Source: Isoetes taiwanensis (lineage: Eukaryota > Streptophyta > Lycopodiopsida > Isoetales > Isoetaceae). Taken from it: 64,000 bases of DNA. The notes beneath the pieces are model-generated. The model was not told where the DNA came from and did no database searches. It saw only the letters and a list, made by a program, of their open reading frames with translations. The position numbers were made by a program, and so were the translations under genes. The stretch spans positions 9,344,478 through 9,408,477 of the forward strand of contig JAJEKV010000038.1 in NCBI GenBank assembly GCA_021234155.1, written 5' to 3'. Shown piece by piece: positions 47,937-59,940 of the stretch; the first letter of the stretch is position 1; each line of letters begins with the position of its first letter.

Positions 47937-47965
47937 GCAGGATGACACGTAAGTGTCGTCCACGT
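47937..47965 (-). repeat. Right terminal inverted repeat
   Basis: Its reverse complement reads ACGTGGACGACACTTACGT and then GTCATCCTGC. Partner of 42714-42742. Confidence 0.65.
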
Positions 47966-48639
47966 AAAGGTAATGTCAACTAAATTGACATTCCCTTATA
48001 CATAACCCCTTGTTGACTGATACATTGTATACATAAAAGGAAGTAATCGATGAGGTATTTCATTGCACCTTTGTGGAGCATCAAATAAGGGTCTTTGCTG
48101 GTGATTTTCCTTTGAAAAACAAACCTTGCATTATATATGCACACAATCAAGCATGAATTCATTAATTAGAGAAATTTGGAATTCTCGTTTAGCATGAAAT
48201 AGGTTAGCGGGTAGCCATATAGTGCAAAAACTACTACCAATTGAGTAAAGTTACGCTTTTTTGCACAAATTTGCAAATGCTTCCAGTTTTATTCGAAATA
48301 TAGTTTTTATCAAGCTAATGCAAAGGTTCACCGCGAGTATAAGGTAGTAGGAGGGAGTGTTAAAACTTCTCGCGAAGAAGCCTTAACGCGATGTTTCGCA
48401 GCTGAAAGGAGACAAAATAATGTGCCTTTTATTAAAACCATATGAGAGCATTGTGTTAAAAGAAGGTACCGAGGAGCAAGGATATCACACAAAATTCAAA
48501 GATTTAAAGCCATATAATTGTTACAGAGGATCGCTGGCCGCTGATTATTTTAGCATTAAAACATATGGTAAAAAGATATGGGTAAAGACAAAACCAAAGT
48601 TCCCAAACAAAAATTTCCATTGAAGGAAGTAATACAACA

Positions 48640-51600
48640 TAATTACCGGGATTGAAGGAGATAATTATTCGATTGTGTTTGGATACTTGATCGTATCACA
48701 CCCATTTCATTGGCCATGCGATTGACATGCTCTCTACCCAATTCCATAGCTTGTGTTGTGTCCATCTCTAATAACTCGCGGATCTCCGGAACTACAACAC
48801 CCATGGCCTTTTTGGCGCGCCGCAGATGTGAATCAGCTCCCATTCTTCATCGCTCCATTGTGATCGCCGCCCCGCCTATAAGTTCCTTTTGCAAGAGTTC
48901 GATGCAGTAGCATTCTGCTGTGGATGAGAGAGCTTCTCGCTTCTTGCTTGGTACGGGATGCTCCCTGCGGACCCAAGAACCTCATCTTGGTCAATCTCCA
49001 TGTGCCGTTGGTCCGCTTTCCATGTGCTTTTGGTCCATTTCCATGTGTTCTACGCCCACGTGATTCAAACCTATGTTCATCTGTTAAGAAAGGCATGTAC
49101 CCATCAAGCTTCTCATTAAGTGCACTCAATTTTTGAAAAGTGGGCTCCTGTGGCTTCTATACCTTTTTTCCGCCTCTTCAAGCAAGCGCTTTGTTTCTTG
49201 CATTCTCTTCAGAGGACTTAGCATCGAGGTTTTCCAAAATGGAATCCAACTTTGATAGATCTCGTGTTTTGGGTGATATCGATGTCGGGTTGAGCTCGAT
49301 CAGGCTCAACATTCTCGCTCTTCCTCAAACCCATCTAAGACTTGATTGGCCATTTTATCAAGCTGTTTCAAAAGAACGCCTCAGAAACAAGCACACTTTA
49401 CCCGAACTTTCAAAGCCACGCTCTTTTGCCTTGCATAAGAGCAACACGAAGCCGCCCCAAATTTAAAAGAAATCCGTAACACAACCATCGGGCCGGCACC
49501 AGTTTGCTCAACAATATGGTAGGTATAGGAGGTTTTCAGGCATTTCAATACAAGATCTCCTTCCATTGCCACCCATTTGAATCTTGGTTTGCCCAGTAAA
49601 AGAGTCTGATATTTCTTTTTTATCTTCTCGCCGGCATCCTCATTACCTGTTAGCTGCATTGGAGGCAATGGTGTTGACTTAGGAGCCTTGCCGCGGTGGA
49701 GATAGGTGAAGCTCCAACTCGGGTTGCACAGTGTTACACCTAACATCACCCATTAATGCACATATGACTAATAAAAGTACTGATGTTCTTTCACCCTTCG
49801 CTTGCTCTCCCATCCCATTTCTTCATAGGAACCTAAAGATAGGTAGCCACCGCCTGAATTTGCTTCCCGACCGCATACAAGCAATTGGGCAAATTCATCG
49901 AGCGCATGATAATGACCAAGTGATAAACTTTGGCATTCGGCCATGGTAGCTATCCTTGTAAATAGATCTGCGGTATTTTTTGCAATCCCATACCTTGTTT
50001 ATCCCTCGGATGTCAATAAATATATCGGTGTGATTCTCTCCGACACTTGGGAGGAAGTAGGATGCCATCCTTTGTCACCGCTATGACAATATTTCTCTTT
50101 TCCTTTCTTTTTCTAGCCTCCTCTCGTTTTAGAATATTCCCCCGACCGGCTCCGTAAAGGCTAAGGTGTAGGTTACCAAGTGTATGATCCTTGTTATAGT
50201 TAGCCTTTACGATTCTCAGACAAGATCCGATATATCCAAGATTCTCTCGCTCACTCAAATCGTGAAAAGCCTGAAGCAATTGGTCCCAGCCTATAGAAAT
50301 CCTTTTGCAAAGAAATTAGTGGCATAAGATAAAATTTCTACGCATCATAAAAAGTGAGGGTTCTGATGTCGGGTTGCCCGTTGTTTGCAATCAAATCCCC
50401 CCGCTATAACCCCGGCCGCACCTTTAAATAGGTCTTGCCTTCTATAATCTCATCGAAAGCAACCGTGGACACCTCTCAGATTCGACATACCGTGAGCAAA
50501 CCGGAGCTGTGTCTTGTTAAAGAAGTCTTTGGATGGCTTGTCCGGAAAGTCACCATGGTCGCCACTTAGTTTACGACTCACCCACATACCCAAGAACTTC
50601 CATTAACTTCTTGAAAACCTTCTCATCCATAAAAATGAATTGTTTTTCATCCTTAAGCTCCCCGTGACTTTCAAGGTGGTCGCTGTAATTTCATGGAAAT
50701 CCCGCAGGAAGCAATTTCAAGGTCATCAAGATCGCGGGCTGAACTTGGCATAGTAGAAAACAAATAAATACCTTCCAAGTGAAGTTTTAGCGTCCCTATA
50801 GGTCCTTGTGGAGGGCAAACCATAAGCCTTGTGCCGATGACGGTTGTTGCAGTTTTTCAATCGCTGGCTCTCTCAGACACCTGTTTGCAATTACTTCATT
50901 GCATTGAATACTCAACTCTATATATTCCTTGTCTCAGAAGATTTTCGCTGAGCACCCTCGATCTTCTTCTAAGATATACTTTGGCAAATTCTCGTTGTCG
51001 CTCGAACGGGCCGATGACCTAACAAAGGAGTTGTGCAACAAGAATACCGCGGGTTGCCTTAAATAATATAAAATTTCTTGCCCTTCAAATCTTCCGATTG
51101 CTCCATGTCACCTTCCTCCCGAAAAGATAGACCAACCGCAGTCAAATCTACATAACGAAAGTGTCCAAAAGATAAAGAATTAGTTACTTGGTAATAGGGT
51201 CAAACGGAACGACGCCGCCAGGGTGAGGACCTCTTGGCCGGGTATGTCTTGAAGCTTTTAACCGTAGTTTGAACATGGTCATTTGACCGCATTCTCGCAG
51301 GTGTCAAGTTTGGTCGGGTGGTGTGTTCACAATCAAAAATAGAAATCTTTGTAAACAATTAACCCCTAAGGGTAGAACCTTTTGAACTGCTCAAGCTTCG
51401 AGTGGTTTGCTCGCCATCTTGGCGCTCCTCTTCTGGATTGAACTTCAACTCGACCGAATGGCGGTGTGCGTGGGGCCAGCGTCAATGCTAGTGTAGAGGA
51501 GGCATTCAGAATCCGGGGGGTTTGAGAACCGCCGGGTCGCTGGGCTATCTTCATTAGGTGTCGATTCTTAAGGCTAATTTGAAAGGAGGGAGTTTTTGGA

Positions 51601-53440
51601 ATAAATCCACCAGATGTACCGCTATCCGGGGCCTTCATAGCAATAGGAAGAGTAGGGTTAACAATAACGAGGGGTTTATCGTGGATTGTGGTTCTTGAGC
51701 AATTTCTTTTGGTGCTGATGTCTCTCCCAAAGTAGCAATAGGGCTTCACATCTTTTCTTGGCCAACGGCTCTTAGCCAATTAGTGTCCATCATGGAGGGC
51801 ATCTTCGCCCGGACCGCTTTCAAGGCACAAACGGAGGCTTTTGTCTCAGACAAACCATTTCCTCGCATGCCGAGAACCCGAAAGCAATATGTCTATGTTT
51901 CCCTTTATACCGACAAAGAGAGAGATTCATAGGATGGCAACAACCAGCCATAACCCTTAGCCGACGGGGGGACGTTTTCCCTCGGTGGTCGGGCTTGTTC
52001 ATTTTGCCGGCTGCCATCATAGACGGGTCATAATTGCGCCCATTTCAAAATGTACTCCGTAAACCGCAATGCTTGTGTGTCCTCAACGCCGAGATATGAT
52101 AGCATCTTGCACATTGTTCTTCGTGCCTTCCCCACATTGCCACCACTATGCCAACTTGTTCAACGCCCCGCCTTTTTTTTCCAAATCCGCAGTAAAACGT
52201 GCACGTGTCCTTTTCAAGGATCACCCCACGCAGTATAGCCCTGCGGCAATCTCAATACACCATTTCCTTTCATTGAAGGGGTTATAATACGACGGGCTCG
52301 ACATCCGGTCCTCGGAAGAGAGCAAGTGCCGTAAACAAAAGCTCGGGTGAGTGCCCGGTAGGTCGATAATGTGGTGCAAGGAAAAGGTATAAACTATCAG
52401 AGAAACGCCGATCACGATCCTCCGCCGAGCAGCTAAAATAGAACTCCACACTATCGGGGCCAGCGACGCTGTGTAGCACTTAAGAAAGAAGAAAACATCG
52501 CTGTCGCTAACCTAATGACATACTACACTAGTACTCATGAAACATATAAAGAAAGAAAAATCTATATCAGCCTGCATCGCGTCAGCGATCTTGTTGAGCA
52601 GCCTACACTTATGAAGACCGCCGGCTAGAAATTACAAGTTCTATCAAGCAAGACCGCTGGGCCGCGATCTTGCCGATGCCTATACTTATGAAAAACAATA
52701 GAAGTTCGAGAGGCAAGATCGCTACCGATCTTGCCGAGCTGAAATGTTAGAAAATACCTTCTCCGAGGGAGTCCTTAGGTGCCATGGGATCGCTGGCTAC
52801 TGGCCGAAGTTCGGGGCCACGAAGTCTTTTGGAGTGGCTCGAGAAGGGCCGGAGGGGCTTAAGGCGCTAGGCGCTGAACTAAATCAGGAGTCGAAATTTG
52901 TTTTAAAGGTTTGAAGTTTCACTTATAGAACGCGCCAAGGAAATTAATTGCCCGCCCTCATAATGGCGCTGCGGAAAAACGCGTCCGCTATAATGGCGCG
53001 CCAGACGACGGCGAAGCATTAATTACCGGCCTACCAGATTTATTCCCCGACATAAATGCGCCAAAGTAATATACCCGGCCCAAAAAGGCAAGTAATCCGC
53101 ATTTAAAAGGTCCTTATCCACTTGACGCCCGCATTCAAACGGGGGCGTAATTTTCGACCGACGACATTATGCAACCATAAATGCCCCCAAAAAATCCGTT
53201 TACGGACGGACAATGGATCAGAGAATTTGAAATCGAGAACAAACCAATTCGAGAAAGCGGAAAAGCCAATTCAAATTTCATTGTTTTGTAAGATCTTCGA
53301 GGCGCCGAGTCGCGCTTAGGTCGGGCCAAGTTCGGGCAAGGATTTGGGCAGTAATTCGCATCCATTGAAGGCACCCGACGAGGGCGCCGATAATCCGCTG
53401 GGTAATCCGCCACTACACATTCAGAATTCTGCAAATCGCA
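48640..53440 (-). pseudogene. Decayed minus-strand coding-like region, family unknown
   Basis: Several protein-like minus-strand stretches in shifting frames: RRAKKAMGVVVPEIRELLEM with ELGREHVNRMANEMGVI (48643-48843), GKPRFKWVAMEGDLVLKCLK (about 49600-49540), GYIGSCLRIVKANYNKDHTL (about 50235-50175), and SLCRYKGKHRHIAFGFSACE (about 51930-51870). Amino-acid use is not random, but I do not recognise the family. It is GC-richer than the rest of the window and adjoins the DUF7869-like remnant, so it may belong to the same large transposon. An imperfect AAGATCGCT/GATCTTGCC repeat cluster lies at 52585-52735. Confidence 0.35.
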
Positions 53441-53699
53441 TCGAATTCAAGGTTTCATGCAGGTAAAAGGCCTATTCTCGATGCATATCCCTCACCTAAG
53501 TGAACTCAACGCCTATGTTAATCAATTTCAATTATAACTACAACCTCCGAAGTCCCTCGACTAACATCACTATGTATTGCATGGATTGATAAGATACCTC
53601 CCGATACTTTGTTGCAACTATGTAAAAATAGATGTTCTAAGCAAAACCGCGGCACTCGGTGTGTTTATTATACAATGTAAACGTGTTTTCGAGGCGCTT

Positions 53700-56600
53700 T
53701 TTTCTCCATGTGGATGAAACTAAACACCTCGCTTTTATGACACCGCAGCCTTCCGACGGTCCCCCGGCTACAAGTTTTGACGCCACCGTGATTCTCGGTG
53801 GAGGTATGAGTAATGCTTTATTCGTAAGTCGGCCGCTTAAGTTTGGTGTTCCACGAGATCGCTGGTCGCGATACCTTCAACCGCCTACACTTGCTATTGA
53901 CCAATGAACTCCCAGCCTATCGATAACTTTGAGTTGAAACCACTAGCTAGCCTCGAAATGTGATTTGCACGAGTTCTTATCGAAAACATCTAGTGTGAAT
54001 GCTAGCAAAAGTGCGACCGCTGTTCTTACCCATGCTCGATAAGATCGGTGGCGATAGTCCCAGCATTTTTATTTTTCAGTTCCTATTTTTGTAGTGGTTT
54101 GTGATGACGGTGCTTTCGCTATTACGAGGATCGCGGACGCGCTTATTCACGACCTCTTGTTTGCGGGATGGCTGATGTAATTATGTCTGATCTCTGGGGA
54201 AAAAGGTGGCGGTAAGGGAAGAGTCCACAATGAGACGCCATCACAATTCGACCGTCCGGGAGGGTATGGTTGTCGTTTCAATTGTGAATGTTCTAGATGG
54301 ACAAGCTATCGCTTACCAATTTCGAAATGGAAATAGAAAAATGGGTGAAGCCGTGGGGACTTTTGTGTTGTGGTACAAGAAGGACATTGCTGCTCAACTT
54401 GATAGACATGAGGAAGCATGCACCCACTAGGTCAGGATAAAACGCATAGACCTGGGCAGAGAGAGGGAATGAGGGGTTAGCCAAGAATGAGACGAATCAT
54501 GTGCAAGGGCTTTCTAGAGATGAGTTAGTTGAGAAGGCGGCACACTCATGCATGAATGTCGCTACATGGCTTATGCCTATGGTGTTATCGTTTTTGCCGA
54601 TCCAAACCATGTCGTGGTCCGACGTGAAGTTAGGGGAAGGCTCGATAGTCGCTACTATCTTGAACATTTTTCCAATGCGAAAAGATCTCTATCTTTTTGC
54701 CGGGCCTGCGAGTAAATGCCCCAACTGCATGACCTTGTGAGATGGCCCATAGCCCCTCGTGCTCGTTGATAACATTCCAGGTTCTACTCTTGTGGTTGCG
54801 GTGAAGGAGAAGGATGTGGAGAATGAACCTTACTCCATTAGACCCGAAATTGGCATCACCAAAAAGAGACCTTACAAAGATGGTCAATCGGAGACCCGTA
54901 ACACGCCCAAAGACAGAGTAAATGTGAAAGAAAAAACTAGTGCTGAGGCTATTCTAGACTTTAGGTCATCACTTTGTCGCATGAAACGATCTTGAGCAAA
55001 TTTTACATCCCGGAGATAGCTTGCATGAGAACCTTTTTTGGAACATGAAGTCCCTGAGCGCACAACTTTTTGCATATAATATGCTAGATCTTTGCTCACG
55101 AAAATGGTGTAGTCCAAAAACTGATGTTGAATAACAAACAGGTGTGCGTGAAAGCATGGCATAAAGCCTATGGCATTCCCATTTCCACTTTTACAAGTGG
55201 AAGAAGCTCTTCAATGATGGCCACAATTATCGAAAGCAACGGAAATATCGGGTCTAAGAAGCCAAGGTCTCATACTTTGGTCGGGTAATCTTCCGTGCTA
55301 TCTATGTTCATAGATGAAAACGCAGAGACGATGCCACACACCATTTCGAAAATTACGAGCAAAGGGTAGCGAATAAAAATGTTAAAAGGCTACCTTCGCC
55401 TTGATTAAGAAGGATATACACCAAGAAGTAGATATTTCAAGTATGAGGGATGACGGGCAAGCATATTTCTCCTTCGGTCATTTAAATGCGCTTGGAAAGA
55501 GAATCATTCAGAGGTATCAATAGCTAAGAGGATAGCATTTTCCAAGTGTAACACCCTGTATTGTCATAAAGGAAAAGCTTGCTAAGACCAGAGATCCAAA
55601 CGAAAGAAGGGTACGGCAATAGAGAGAAAATCGCATATGATGGCCAGATTTCTTGCAGGAGCCTTATCGGGTCCCGGAGAGCTTTGTCGCGATAGATCTC
55701 CCGAGCACGCTTTTAACCATTATACATGATAAGATGGATCAGAATAAGACCATGGTCCTCGTCTAGAGAAGCTAGCAAAGTGCGTATAGAGGGGTGAACG
55801 ATCAAGGTCGGTTACATGTGCTCTCATGCACGGCCATGGTATAGGTGCCTTGGGCCACTTCTCACCGGACCTCCGCCCCGATGATTCTAATTTTCATGTG
55901 GGATCCTTGAATCATACCTTGAAGACACCGGAGAATAAATCGAGGATAATTGGGGCCATTTGAGAGATAATCGATCGTCCGGTAAAAGTGGGTGCAAAGA
56001 ATTTTAAAACACGTATAACCTCAGACAAAAATGATGAATGGCAAGAGAAATGATTTTATGCCTCCTATCAAAGGCCCCATGGTAGCAAACAAAGTTGCCT
56101 GGGAGGCTTTACTTGCGGCTAGATAATTGCTCGGTCGAGGAATAAGAATAGATATCTTTTCTCTTACTTGTCATACTTGGTTTGGTTAGGTGTATTTGAT
56201 CAAGTGTTTGGATTCATGATGGTTGGACACACCCACGATGACATAGATGCCCTATTTGGAAACTACTCTACTCTAATGAGAAGATCCGGATGCATTGACC
56301 ATTTCGAGCTTATGCAACTCTTGGTGTAGTTCAAAGGCTCCTTCGCCTACCTTGTGACAGATGTTCTGATTGGAAGGAATTCGTGAAAGGTTTTATCCCC
56401 GATAAGAAGGACCGTTTATGTGGTCACTTGGAACCTCTACTCTTCAAGTTTTGCATGAAGGATGGATGGCCACTAATGTTCTACAAGATGAGGCCAAGGC
56501 ATAGGGAGTGGCTCCCCGAAAAGGGAATTAATGTGGAAGGAGGATGCCCAAGGTTTACCTATGATTAGAGAGAGGGGTCACCTAAGGTCCCGTGACCATA

Positions 56601-57230
56601 TGGGAGCTTGAAAGATATAGGTGCCTTAAGAGCTTCTATTGCCAAGTACATGATGCCTTTGGGCAGCCTATTTCTAGAGTCTGGCGATAAGTCATGGTCC
56701 AACACATATATGAATGAAGTTATTGACTCTTGGTCCACCTTGTTGCGAGTGCTTGGTGTGACGCGACCGGTAAGAGCTCTCATTCAGATTTTCGGCCAAA
56801 CACAGCTCATCCACAAAACCTCTAAAGGGTTCTTCCAATGCACTTTGCCTGCATTGAAGCATCTCATTACGTTGGGCCTTTCTCGGGTAGACCCAAGAAC
56901 CCAGTTGAAATATTCGACCCCTACCAAGATGTCAAGAAGGGAATGCTCTTGCTAATCAGACCACATGATAACTGCCCGACATGGATGGGTTTTGCCGAAG
57001 AGGACCCAATAGAGGACCCTAATCTCCCACATTACGAAGAGGTGTTTGTCTCTTGGTTTGAACCTATTGCCAGAAAGGGAACCTCATATGCAATGCAGTA
57101 TAGGGATTCTTTGGAGCAAGAATTGAGACCCAATCCTAATGACCCGCCACGCTACCAACCTTTGAAAACAATAGACTATGGTTGGGCCGTGAGAGACCAT
57201 GCCATTGTCAGTGGTGATCCCCAGTAGTGT
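53700..57230 (+). pseudogene. DUF7869-like, possible transposase remnant
   Basis: Plus-strand frames, broken many times, give MDQNKTMV (about 55738), LRLDNCSVEE (about 56110) running after a frame shift into NKNRYLFSYLSYLVWLGVFD (about 56143), and MVGHTHDDIDALFGNYSTLM (about 56218-56278). KGFIPDKKDR, a Trp-rich block and a C-terminal segment, VKKGMLLLIRPHDNCPTWMG with EEVFVSWFEPIARKG (56930-57080), follow. This order (Asp-x-x-x, LDNC...NKNR, GHTHxDID, late charged tail) is that of DUF7869 proteins found in mosses, ferns and corals. I infer an RNase-H-like DDE fold from the spaced acidic residues. Upstream frames from 53.7 to 55 kb look protein-like but are unassigned. Not functional as written. 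Confidence 0.5.
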
Positions 57231-57399
57231 TACGGGCTCAGTTGCAAGAATTAGTGGCTAAAGAAGCTAAGGACGATGATGAGAACTCTTGAGGTATGCA
57301 ATGCTCTTTTACATAATTACTATATCATTCATAACATGAAAGTTACAATAGACTAGTTATTATTTGTTACGCTCTGCGTTTTCCATCTCAACACAAGAG

Positions 57400-58935
57400 C
57401 TCTTACACTATACAATGCTAAACAGGTGATTCATTCATCTTCAGGATCTGTAGTAGTGATCCCTGATATCTCATAGCTCATTCGCTCAGGAAGCCAAATC
57501 AGATGGATCATTACACGAATTGACGCAGGGCAACGAATCTCAGCGCCCAAAGCTTTTCTTCGCAGGTAGGGATCAAGAAGAAGATGCCTGTCTAGGCAAC
57601 CAACAAGATCGAAAGTGGCTCATTGAGCACTTGATCATACCTCGATGTCAGTGGCGATGATGGCTTAAAAATCCATGGGAGAAGAGTGAACTTTAGCCCC
57701 GAAGTGAGAAGCTTTTATAGTGAAGTAGAATGATTGAGGTGAATTATTGGGCTTGACTTCGGCGCCATTATTGCTCGTGTATTAGACCGTTGTATAAATA
57801 CAAGTATAATACATCTTTCGTATGGATATATGTATGCTTTTAAAACATGTGCTTGAGTAATTCAGGTGTGGTTGAAATTAGGGCGCTGAGATATCTTTGG
57901 AAGTCGAGTAGCACACCCTTACACTACATTCAGGTATGATACATCAAACAATATTCATTGTGGTATTATTTCCTTACATAGCTCTTACACTATACAATGC
58001 TAAACAAGTGATTCATTCATCTTCAGGATCTGTAGTAGTGATCCCTGATATCTCATAGCTCACCCGCCGAGGAAGCCGGATCGGATCGATCGTAATACCA
58101 GTGACGCAGGCAATGAATCTCGGCCCAAAGCTTTTCTTCGCGGTAGGGATCAAGAAGAAGATGCCCGTCGTGCAACCAACAAGATCGAAAGTGGCTCATT
58201 GAGCACTTGATCGCCTCAATGTGGTGAACTGAAGAAGGCGAAAAATCCATGGGGGATGAATGAAATTAAGCCCCGAAGTGAGAAGCCTTTATAGTGAAGT
58301 GGAATGATTGAGGTGAATTATTGGGGTATACTACACCACCAAAAGTCTGAACGTGTATCAGACTGTTGTATACGATACAAGAATAATACTTATTTCATAC
58401 TAATATCATTATGTTTCAAAACATGTTTGCTTGAATAATTTAGCTATGATTGAATTCAATGACAGCTTGCAGAATAAGTGGAGGTGGGATAGCACATCGT
58501 TACAATATACTCAGTTAAGGTACGTGATATTACATCCTTAATCAGAATGCTATTACATCCTTACTTAGTTATTAGGTACCCATGTCATTATTACATTATT
58601 AGCAGGTGCCGATTCACTCGTCATCAACATCAAAGCTTCGTGGATGCCATTCAGCTCATAGATCTCCCGATCGGGAAGCCCGTGAAATATGGACTTTAAC
58701 GCTGAGTGAGCTTCACGCAAGCACTAGCAGGTCCATCGCCTTTAGATAAGAGCCATGGATCCAAGCTTAACGCCATTTCTAAAGCGATTCGCCCGGATCG
58801 TTGTAGCTCAAGTAACACTTGAAAGAGCGGATGTGCTCGGACGAGGCATCGAGGAAGCCATGGAAGATGAATGGCCTCTACCCCCTCGTGAAGCCGTTTT
58901 TATAGTGAAGTAAAATTATTGATGTGAATTATTGG
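57400..58935 (-). repeat. Three tandem cassettes with TATA box and short gene
   Basis: Blocks at about 57400-57765, 57983-58330 and 58600-58935 share sequence in the same order. On the minus strand each has a CACTATAAA-type TATA box (near 57715, 58290 and 58900), an ATG about 40-45 nt downstream (57676, 58250, 58861) and a coding-like body. Copies 1 and 2 are close to each other; copy 3 is more diverged. The clearest frame is in copy 2 (58250-58053). Confidence 0.65.
58053..58250 (-). CDS. Small unknown protein, middle tandem copy
   Basis: A 65-codon frame: MDFSPSSVHHIEAIKCSMSH, then FRSCWLHDGHLLLDPYREEK, ending DPASSAGEL. The start is supported by a TATA-like CACTATAAAG about 40 nt upstream, kept in all three copies. 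Copies 1 and 3 share parts of the frame (CNDPSDLAS ... ANEL in copy 1; HGFLDASSEHIRSFKCYLSY in copy 3) but are broken by stops and shifts. No family recognised. It may be a remnant of a host gene family or of the adjacent transposon. Confidence 0.35.
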   Translation of the reverse strand: MDFSPSSVHHIEAIKCSMSHFRSCWLHDGHLLLDPYREEKLWAEIHCLRHWYYDRSDPASSAGEL

Positions 58936-58939
58936 CGTA

Positions 58940-59940
58940 TAATGTAGGGCCATTATTGAACTTATACGAGTGTCATGTACACGTACAAGTATAACACAAA
59001 ATTTGTATGTATATGTGTATGTTAATTACCTCATGTTTGTTGGGCTCGAGTACTAGGTGAAAGTATTCGTGCTTGAGCAAATAAGGTGTGCTCAAAATTC
59101 TCAAAATTGCGTTATTTTATCCAATTAATGAAATCATGCTTAATCGCTCCAGCAAATTTTAAATTCTATATGTCATAGCATTTACAAGACTAGTTTGAAA
59201 ATTTAAGCCGTATAGCCTACATGCAATCTCTAACTAAAATTTCCCACCTTTAGTGTCGTTTTATAGAATTAAAATATTCTTCATTTCCATCGTCCAAATG
59301 AACATGCGCAAGCAATCTTTTAAATGTAGCATATGTTGGTGCGGTGAGAACATGATGAGAACATTTGTGGATATAATATCTACACGGCAATGATTTTGAG
59401 AATTTCAATAGCTTCTTTTTTTGAAGGTTAACATCTTCATTTGGAAATATGCTAGAAAGAAGAGGAGATATAAATTGTAAAGAGAGGAAGGAATTATTAG
59501 GGTGGCTATATGATCATCTTTTTGCCTTCAACGACAGATTTTGATGCAAAAACGGAGGTGGAGGCCTCTCTTGAATTTGGAGGCCAGTTTTCAATCTTCC
59601 ACTCCGGCAGGGGGAGCATCCACAAAAACTAGTTTGATCTAGTGGTGCCCTCTCTTCTGAAGCTCTTCCCCCTTTATTCTGCCGCTCTTCACCTCTTTTG
59701 TATCTGCTCTCATATCAAATTGAGATACGGAGGAGGTGGAGGGAACAAAGATTGCATGTGGCCACCCCTATTATCTGCAATAGTTTTTATTTTTTAGCCT
59801 CGGGTTTTTTGGTCTTGCTATTTCTCGTATTAGTAGCAAGGTTTCCACCAATTGTGTAGCTCTATTTTTAGCTTTAGCTTTAGAAGTATCTTTTAGGGTA
59901 GAAAGTTTTCCATATAATTTGCTATACTTGCTAGGAGAGT
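58940..59940. other. Non-coding stretch, no gene recognised
   Basis: AT-rich, with no open frame of note on either strand, and no clear repeat or RNA. Confidence 0.45.

Larger units (their letters stand above)
42714..47965 (-). mobile_element. Crypton-like element with terminal inverted repeats
   Basis: A 5.25-kb segment whose only coding content in the minus sense is a tyrosine recombinase gene. It is bounded by an inverted repeat of 29 bp with 25 matches (42714-42742 and 47937-47965). A third copy of the repeat core lies within at 46563-46592, and a GATGACACGT inverted partner at 42761-42770. Classical Cryptons lack long inverted ends, so this pairing is unusual. No target duplication is evident. 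A separate LINE has inserted into one intron. An alternative is a domesticated host recombinase gene with fortuitous flanking repeats. Confidence 0.5.
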
